From an uncultured Candidatus Actinomarina sp. (lineage in GTDB: Bacteria > Actinomycetota > Acidimicrobiia > Actinomarinales > Actinomarinaceae): DNA of 62,440 nt. The notes under the pieces were generated by a model. That model had not been told where the DNA came from and did not search any database. It saw only the letters and a program-made list of their open reading frames with translations. The position numbers and the translations under genes are program-made. Below, one piece after another: positions 57,518 to 62,440 of this stretch (positions are counted from its first letter, which is position 1; each line of letters starts with the position of its first letter). The stretch spans positions 1 through 62,440 of the forward strand of contig CACKFQ010000005.1 of the NCBI GenBank assembly GCA_902599555.1. The letters run 5' to 3'.

Positions 57518-57523
57518 TAGTAT
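57518..57523 (+). promoter_or_regulatory. -10 box of a leaderless promoter for a 30-aa gene
   Basis: TAGTAT plus six bases, then the GTG at 57530. Confidence 0.4.
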
Positions 57524-57529
57524 TTGATT

Positions 57530-57622
57530 GTGAATAAAGTTGAAAAGAAATCATTTTTTGGATTCCTAGCTATTGCATTTGTCTTACATTTGTATCTAGT
57601 CATCTCCCTCCTCGGTGGTTAA
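57530..57622 (+). CDS. Tiny membrane peptide
   Basis: 30 aa from a GTG: MNKVEKKSFFGFLAIAFVLH, then LYLVISLLGG. A single membrane helix after a basic N-terminus. The TAGTAT box six bases upstream and the 8-base overlap with the following lipoprotein gene (in another frame) suggest it is translated and couples to it. Low certainty because of its size. Confidence 0.35.
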   Translation: MNKVEKKSFFGFLAIAFVLHLYLVISLLGG

Positions 57623-58070
57623 AAAAACTTTACTTCTTCTTATATTCTTAATTTCCTGTACAGGTGGTGAGTCTGTAATTGAGGAATCAAAATCTTTAAA
57701 CTCTGAAGAAGTGCTTAATCTGATATTGGAAAGCTATAAAAACTTTTCAGACAACCCAGAAGAAGCTGTTGATCTAATTTGGGGCTTCGCACATGAAGAT
57801 AATAAAGAAATCACGGGACCAAAAGAGAGGTTTGGTCAAATGTTGGTTAGTGAACCATACGACTCCATTATTGACCTTAAAGAGTACTCATATGAAGTAA
57901 CGTATGAAAATGAAACAAATGTACATTATGAAGTTAAGGTACTTGCTAAAACTAATAATTATTTTGTAATTACATGGGTTTTTGAGAAAACTGATTGTCC
58001 GGAACTAGAACAGCAGTGTTGGTTAACAATTGCTGTGACAGCACCAGAATATTTTCAATCAGGTATTTAA
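57615..58070 (+). CDS. Hypothetical lipoprotein, nuclear-transport-factor-2-like in layout
   Basis: 151 aa, GTG start. Lipoprotein signal VKKTLLLLIFLISCTGG with lipobox LISC. After it comes a helix (SEEVLNLILESYKNFSDNP), a middle part with two strands, and a C-terminal FVITWVFEKTDCP ... QQCWLTIAV section in which two Cys could form a disulfide outside the cell. Small exported domains of this shape often belong to the NTF2/DUF4440 group, but I do not see a decisive motif. Convergent with the CMR-FPDP lipoprotein. Confidence 0.65.
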   Translation: MVKKTLLLLIFLISCTGGESVIEESKSLNSEEVLNLILESYKNFSDNPEEAVDLIWGFAHEDNKEITGPKERFGQMLVSEPYDSIIDLKEYSYEVTYENETNVHYEVKVLAKTNNYFVITWVFEKTDCPELEQQCWLTIAVTAPEYFQSGI

Positions 58071-58588
58071 TCGTCTAAATTTTCTAAAGGATTTTCTGGC
58101 TGACAGATTTCAAAAGCTTCTTGTACTGCCTCCGAGCTAAAATCTATATCTGCATCTCTAAATGCAAAAAAACCAAACTCTCCAGGTTTAGGATCTGGAA
58201 AATCGATTCCTTGGTCTCTCATACACTGCGAAAACTCTAAAGAAGCATCAACTAAAGCCGCTTCAACTTCTGGATCTAAATCAAACTGTTCTGGGAGAGC
58301 GTTTCTTAAAATATCTTCACAGTTTTCAAAAGCACTCTCAAACTCTTCTTCGTTTTCAATTTCTAAATTATCAAACTGTGGATTTCCATCTATATCAAAT
58401 GTTGGGTCAGGAAAATTAATACCTTCTTCTCGCATGCATTGAGCAAACTCGAGAACACCCTCTTCAAAGGTTATCTCTTCATCAACAACTGTTGTAGCAG
58501 TGGTAGATTCAATAGTTACAACGCCTTGGGATTCTTCTCCACCAATAGTGCATGCAGCAAAAACCGTAACAAAGGCTAGGATTTTTAC
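58067..58588 (-). CDS. Lipoprotein with two CMRxxGxxFPDP motifs (start codon problem)
   Basis: About 173 aa. The sequence KILAFVTVFAACTIGGEE is a clear lipoprotein signal with lipobox FAAC, but no ATG, GTG or TTG is available: the codon at its expected first position (58588-58586) is GTA. An ATG at 58696 would overlap the permease by 112 bases and put a non-signal stretch in front. Two repeats, EFAQCMREEGINFPDP near 50 and EFSQCMRDQGIDFPDP near 120, with a third Cys after each, look like a duplicated module. The same motif is in the gene at 62096-62440 on the other side of the ABC system. Confidence 0.6.
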   Translation of the reverse strand, partial: VKILAFVTVFAACTIGGEESQGVVTIESTTATTVVDEEITFEEGVLEFAQCMREEGINFPDPTFDIDGNPQFDNLEIENEEEFESAFENCEDILRNALPEQFDLDPEVEAALVDASLEFSQCMRDQGIDFPDPKPGEFGFFAFRDADIDFSSEAVQEAFEICQPENPLENLDD

Positions 58589-59769
58589 TTTCGAACTGCC
58601 TCTGCTGGTTGAATTTTTGACGCTTTTATAGCTGGATATACACCAGAAATAGCTCCGATTAATAATGCTAATAGTACTGCTCCAAATATTTGCCATACAG
58701 GTATTGAGAATACAATATTTGTGTAATTAGTATAGCCCAGGGTTATAGCTGTTCCGAGAAGCACCCCGACAAGACCCCCTATTCCTGACAAAACAATACT
58801 TTCTAGTAAAAACTGGTATCTGATTTCTCTTCTAGTTGCACCAATTGATCTTCTAACTCCAATCTCCATTCTTCTCTCTAACACTGACATCACCATCACA
58901 TTTGCGATGGCAACACCACCAACTAAAAGAGCTACTGAGCCAAGTCCTAAAAGTAAATTAGTGAATGCCTCTTCAGCTGCTTGTTGTGCTTCGAGTGCAT
59001 CAGATGGACGGGTAACCTCGACTTGATCTGGATTTTCTGGATTCATTGAAGGTGCAAGTACTTCAACAACGTCCTCGATAAATGTTGGGTTAGCTCTTAA
59101 ATAAATAGTTGTTGGCTCTTCATCAATATCAAATAATGTTTTTGCTACACCATATCCAATGAACACAGATCTGTCTAAGTCTGGGTGAATTTTGAGCTCT
59201 TCAAGTATTCCGACTACACCAAACCATTCGTTTTCAATCAATATCTTTGTAGGTTTAGATAAGTTATTAATTCCTAATCGTTGAGCAGTTACATTACCTA
59301 AAACTGTTATTGGAATATCAGAGAGCCCATCCTCAATAAACCTGCCATCAATTAAATTGCCTCCTATAACATCTAGCAGTTCAGCACTAGTAACAATTGT
59401 TGAAATACCTCCACCTTCAAATTCTGAAATAAAATTACTCCTCCTTACTAGAAGGTCTGTTTGAGTTGTAGAAGTAACTTCTTGAACTGGACCTATCCTT
59501 TCAACCATACCTAAAACTCCTTTTGGGAGTTCTTCCTGGGTTCCAAAAAAACCAGCCTGGGGTGATGCTTTAACTAAGTTTGTACCTAGAGATTCTAGTG
59601 TTGAGAGAAGATCTGCCCTGCCTGAAGCTGAAATCCCAGACACCGCAACTATTGCTGCGATTCCAATACCAATACCAATTGAAGTAAGTGTTGCTCTACC
59701 TTTTCTTGCTCTAACTCCGTATAAAGCTACAAAAAACAAGTCTTTGATTTTAAGTCTATTTCTTTTCAT
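58585..59769 (-). CDS. MacB-type ABC transporter permease (FtsX domain)
   Basis: 394 aa. First membrane helix near 25-45 (ATLTSIGIGIGIAAIVAV), a large extracytoplasmic MacB_PCD domain (about 50-260), then the C-terminal FtsX core: LLLGLGSVALLVGGVAIANV, VLERRMEIGVRRSIGAT (about 298-315, the cytoplasmic coupling loop) and two more helices. Part of a mechanotransmission-type exporter, not a classical channel; it would pass substrate from the envelope through the fusion protein. The ATG overlaps the ATPase stop by one base. Confidence 0.9.
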   Translation of the reverse strand: MKRNRLKIKDLFFVALYGVRARKGRATLTSIGIGIGIAAIVAVSGISASGRADLLSTLESLGTNLVKASPQAGFFGTQEELPKGVLGMVERIGPVQEVTSTTQTDLLVRRSNFISEFEGGGISTIVTSAELLDVIGGNLIDGRFIEDGLSDIPITVLGNVTAQRLGINNLSKPTKILIENEWFGVVGILEELKIHPDLDRSVFIGYGVAKTLFDIDEEPTTIYLRANPTFIEDVVEVLAPSMNPENPDQVEVTRPSDALEAQQAAEEAFTNLLLGLGSVALLVGGVAIANVMVMSVLERRMEIGVRRSIGATRREIRYQFLLESIVLSGIGGLVGVLLGTAITLGYTNYTNIVFSIPVWQIFGAVLLALLIGAISGVYPAIKASKIQPAEAVRK

Positions 59770-60449
59770 TAATTCACTATTTTTCCATCAACTAGTTCTA
59801 TAACTTTTCTAAACATACTTGCATGTTCCTGGTTGTGAGTAATCATTATCACTGTTTTACCCTGATTGTTTAGGTCTTTCAAAATATTGAGTATGTTTAT
59901 ACCGGATTCCTTGTCTAAGTTTCCTGTTGGTTCATCAGCTAGTACGAATGCAGGGTCTTGCACTAAAGCACGAGCAATCGCAACTCTTTGTTGTTGCCCA
60001 CCTGACAATTCTTTAGGCAAATGAGTCAATCTGTCACCAAGGCCTACTTGTTCTAAAACTTCCTTTGCTTTTTCTAATCTCTCCGATCTTGAAATTCCTT
60101 GGTATAAAAGGCCTTCAGCGACATTTTCTTGAGCAGTTAATCCTGGGAGTAGAAAAAAACTTTGAAATATAAATCCAATCTTTTCACCTCTAAACTTTGA
60201 TAACTCATTGTCTGAGAGTTCTGAGACGTCTTTACCCTCAATTTCTATAGAGCCATCCGTTATGCTGTCTAATAATCCAATCATGTTTAAGAAAGTGGAT
60301 TTACCACTTCCTGATTGACCGACTATTGAGACAAAATCTCCTTCTTTAATTTTAAGTGAGACACCATCTAAAGCTCGTACTGGCGGAGGGCCTTCGTAAA
60401 CTTTTGAGATATTATTTATAGAGATGACAGTTTTTGTACTGGTTTTCAT
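59769..60449 (-). CDS. MacB/LolD-type ABC transporter ATP-binding protein
   Basis: 226 aa. Walker A GQSGSGKST (about 43-51), Q-loop FIFQSFFLLPGLTAQEN near 93, signature LSGGQQQRVAIARAL near 148, Walker B AFVLADEPTGNLD near 164 and the His-switch MITHNQEH near 205. Energises the permease above. It overlaps the fusion-protein gene by 4 bases upstream (ATGA) and the permease by 1 base downstream: one operon in the order fusion protein, ATPase, permease, lipoprotein. Confidence 0.95.
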   Translation of the reverse strand: MKTSTKTVISINNISKVYEGPPPVRALDGVSLKIKEGDFVSIVGQSGSGKSTFLNMIGLLDSITDGSIEIEGKDVSELSDNELSKFRGEKIGFIFQSFFLLPGLTAQENVAEGLLYQGISRSERLEKAKEVLEQVGLGDRLTHLPKELSGGQQQRVAIARALVQDPAFVLADEPTGNLDKESGINILNILKDLNNQGKTVIMITHNQEHASMFRKVIELVDGKIVN

Positions 60450-62032
60450 CTTGGTACAACTACTATTTGACCCTCTGAGATATTTCCTTTTACTTCCACA
60501 AAGCCGTCAGTAAATACTCCAATTTCAACAGCAACGTAACTTGTATCAACGCCAGATTCTCCTTCAAATGTTCCGGTATCAAGCGCTCCATCATAAACTT
60601 CTAAAGCGTATCCACCTTCTGCTAGGGCAAGGAGGGCATTAACTGGAACATAAAGAACATTTTCAGAAATCTCTGTTGTCACAAATACTTTTACTGGAGC
60701 TTGATCATAAGCTTCAATCTCTTCTGGATTAAGAACTTCTAGAGTAACTTCTATAAATTCTCCTGCTTGAGTTTGTGTTACTACCTGGTCAATAAAGGTG
60801 ATGACTGTTGGGACTCTTTCATCTGTAGGAAGTTCTATTTCAACACTGTCACCAAGTGAAACTGTTTCCTGATCGGTAGCATCAACTTGAAAGACAACTT
60901 CAATTCCAATAGAAGAAATGTTATAAAGTGGTGAATTTAGCATAACAGCAGAACCAACGTCGTTAACGTAAGAGCCAACAATTATTGGTGTTTTTGATGC
61001 ATACGCGTTTGTTGGACTGAAAGTTTCTGATTTTGAGGCAAGTTCTAGCTCTTTAAGTTCCTCTTTTGCTTTTGCTAATTCAGCTACTTGATCAACTCCT
61101 TCGTTGTAGCTTTCTAAGGTATCATCATATGCTTTTTGTGCTGTTTCAATAGCTAACGCTTCTGTGGCGTCTATTCCTGACTCTTTGCCTTTTTCTAAAT
61201 CTTTAATTCTTTTCTGTTTTTCAATCTCTTGCTCTAGACTTTCTATTTCGGAGTCTCTAGTTCCATTTGCAATTTTTTCTTTTGTTTCAGGAATTGTGTC
61301 ATCTTGAAGTAAGGTAATGCTTCGCTCAGCATTTTCAATAGCAGTATCAGCCGCCTTCCAAGCTGCGCTTTCTTCAGTAGCAGCCTCTTTGGCATCATCT
61401 AGCTTTTTCTTTTTGTCATTGACCTGTGCTAATGTGATTCCGCCATCTGAAATTGTCTCTTCAATATTTTCGACTTCGGTCTTTTTTAAATTTATAGCAA
61501 CCTGTTCTGCTGGTGTAATTTCAGATTTTGTATCTATTTTATAATCAACGTAAAGTGCATTAAGCATATTCGAAGTAGTCTCATCAAAGATCTCATCAGG
61601 TACAAAGTCTTCTGCTGCATAGCCCAAGAACACAAGAGCTTCTTCGAGTTGTAAAACATCAGGACCAGCATCAGAGTTTAAATCTAAGGTTCTGTAAAAG
61701 GGTGTTGCTCCTGCAACTAAAATTACAGGTTTATTGTCAACGGCAAATAAGACTTCTCCAAAATCAATAATGGTTCCTTCTTTAGGAACAAAAGTAACAA
61801 CTCCTGACATTGGAGAGTTCAGCACTTTACTGTCAGTCTGTCTTAAGGTTCCGTTGTACTCTTCCTTCTTTGCTAAGTCACCTTTTTGTATAGCAACAGT
61901 AGTAAGTTCTAGGGTTTTATTGCTTGTAGATGATTCTGTGTTCTGAGTGCCAAAATAATAACCACCATAACCTAGTGCGAGCACCGCTATAAAAATGTAC
62001 AAATTTTTTAATTTAAATATATTTTTCATCAT
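60446..62032 (-). CDS. HlyD-family membrane fusion protein with a peptidoglycan-binding domain
   Basis: 528 aa. One N-terminal membrane helix (about 10-26), then the first biotinyl-lipoyl half (GDLAKKEEYNGTLRQT; SPMSGVVTFVPKEGTIIDFG near 75). The PG_binding_1-like domain follows (about 112-170: GPDVLQLEEALVFLGYAAED). A long coiled coil (about 185-350, Glu/Lys/Ala-rich) and a C-terminal beta-barrel part with the second lipoyl half (VGSYVNDVGSAVMLNSPLY near 368). A peptidoglycan-binding insert is common in actinobacterial fusion proteins, where it may tie the exporter to the wall. Confidence 0.9.
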   Translation of the reverse strand: MMKNIFKLKNLYIFIAVLALGYGGYYFGTQNTESSTSNKTLELTTVAIQKGDLAKKEEYNGTLRQTDSKVLNSPMSGVVTFVPKEGTIIDFGEVLFAVDNKPVILVAGATPFYRTLDLNSDAGPDVLQLEEALVFLGYAAEDFVPDEIFDETTSNMLNALYVDYKIDTKSEITPAEQVAINLKKTEVENIEETISDGGITLAQVNDKKKKLDDAKEAATEESAAWKAADTAIENAERSITLLQDDTIPETKEKIANGTRDSEIESLEQEIEKQKRIKDLEKGKESGIDATEALAIETAQKAYDDTLESYNEGVDQVAELAKAKEELKELELASKSETFSPTNAYASKTPIIVGSYVNDVGSAVMLNSPLYNISSIGIEVVFQVDATDQETVSLGDSVEIELPTDERVPTVITFIDQVVTQTQAGEFIEVTLEVLNPEEIEAYDQAPVKVFVTTEISENVLYVPVNALLALAEGGYALEVYDGALDTGTFEGESGVDTSYVAVEIGVFTDGFVEVKGNISEGQIVVVPR

Positions 62033-62095
62033 TGTTCCAATTAGAGTAGTTTATTAAACCTGTGTGCATTCTGAGAAATTTTTTTACTAAGTTTT

Positions 62096-62440
62096 TTATG
62101 CATCCCACTCCTCATCTTTTAACTCTTCTGGTAGTTTATCTTCACACGCTTGCCATGTCTGAACTAATGGGTCGTCTTCTCTAAGCTCCCAATCTTCATC
62201 AATATAGGCGTCTAGCCTGACTTCTCTATTGAAATAATCTGGATCTGGGACTTTAGGATATCCACTTTCTCTAAAACACTTCGCCATAAACAGTGATCTA
62301 TCAATTTCTTTTGATACTTGTGCAGGATCTTCAAATTGATTTTCATCTGCTACACCCCATAAATTATATTTCAAAGCACATTCTTCGATTATATCCCATA
62401 GTTCCTCGGCCTCTTGTTCGGTTATTGTTTCAAAATATGA
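62096..62440 (-). CDS. CMRxxGxxFPDP-type protein, C-terminal part (runs off the window)
   Basis: 115 codons open to the right edge; the true start is outside. It shows EEAEELWDIIEECALKYNL-like helices and then FMAKCFRESGYPKVPDPDYF, the same cysteine/proline motif as the lipoprotein at 58067-58588, and a third Cys (WQACEDKLPEEL) placed as in that repeat. Its stop lies 63 bases before the ABC fusion-protein gene, so it likely starts the operon. The whole protein probably is an exported lipoprotein. Confidence 0.65.
   Translation of the reverse strand, partial: SYFETITEQEAEELWDIIEECALKYNLWGVADENQFEDPAQVSKEIDRSLFMAKCFRESGYPKVPDPDYFNREVRLDAYIDEDWELREDDPLVQTWQACEDKLPEELKDEEWDA

Noticed and set aside
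58589..58696. ATG at 58696 as the start of the CMR-FPDP lipoprotein
   Set aside because: It would add 36 residues with no signal character ahead of a clear lipoprotein signal and overlap the permease gene by 112 bases.

Overview
The window is strongly AT-rich (base composition judged by eye, not counted) and looks like the chromosome of a streamlined bacterium, most likely a marine low-GC actinobacterium of the Actinomarina kind. That placement is an inference from four signs: the rpsF-ssb-rpsR-rplI-dnaB order; many single genes with a TANNNT box 6-7 bp before the start codon and no Shine-Dalgarno (leaderless transcripts); lipoproteins carrying the C-M-R-x-x-G-x-x-F-P-D-P signature; and a protein at 28.5-29.9 kb with an R-x-W / A-x-C / C-x-C-G pattern that I associate from memory with actinobacterial proteins. 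No tRNA, rRNA, IS element or CRISPR array was seen.

Layout. 1-4.1 kb: end of a DMT transporter, the rpsF-ssb-rpsR-rplI-dnaB operon and panB. 4.2-24.9 kb: core metabolism with a strong nucleoside and queuosine salvage theme: VUT transporter, nucleoside hydrolase, Q salvage protein (DUF2419), ribokinase, uridine phosphorylase, deoxyribosyltransferase-like protein and adenosine deaminase. Among these lie msrA, a P450, a cystathionine-lyase-type PLP enzyme, a ceramidase-like membrane protein, arsC, cutA, an MFS exporter, an esterase and trhO. 24.9-30.2 kb: a one-strand accessory block of small proteins (HTH/terminase-small-subunit-like, zinc-ribbon), a metzincin protease, an SGNH hydrolase and a 468-aa unknown, expressed from a consensus promoter. 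30.2-31.9 kb: a NrtR-like Nudix regulator with a degenerate Nudix box plus a NYN-domain nuclease. 31.9-41.7 kb: a ten-gene minus-strand restriction island: Sau3AI/MutH-type endonuclease, C5 methyltransferase, GHKL ATPase (paraMORC-like), HNH nuclease, PD-(D/E)XK-like protein and unknown partners, with palindromic operator-like sites at its head. 41.8-45.8 kb: a Schlafen/AlbA_2 protein, unknown genes and a promoter region with back-to-back hairpins.

45.8-62.4 kb: back to core-like genes: lysA, an endonuclease IV-type nfo, a large NHL-repeat lipoprotein, a phosphatase and two acyltransferases, an amino-acid permease, a SRPBCC protein, small membrane proteins, and a MacAB-like export system (fusion protein, ATPase, permease) flanked by two lipoprotein-like genes sharing the CMR-FPDP signature.

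The most novel-looking signal is at 50.44-50.81 kb: two tandem, diverged copies of a small-RNA gene on the minus strand. Each has the same 8-bp palindrome TTCGCGAA exactly 19 bp before a -35 box, a 17-bp spacer, and an RNA of two hairpins capped by GCAA tetraloops with compensatory base changes between the copies. Second are the GHKL/Sau3AI restriction island, and a perfect sigma-70 consensus promoter at 44.7 kb that runs straight into two intrinsic-terminator-like hairpins before its gene.
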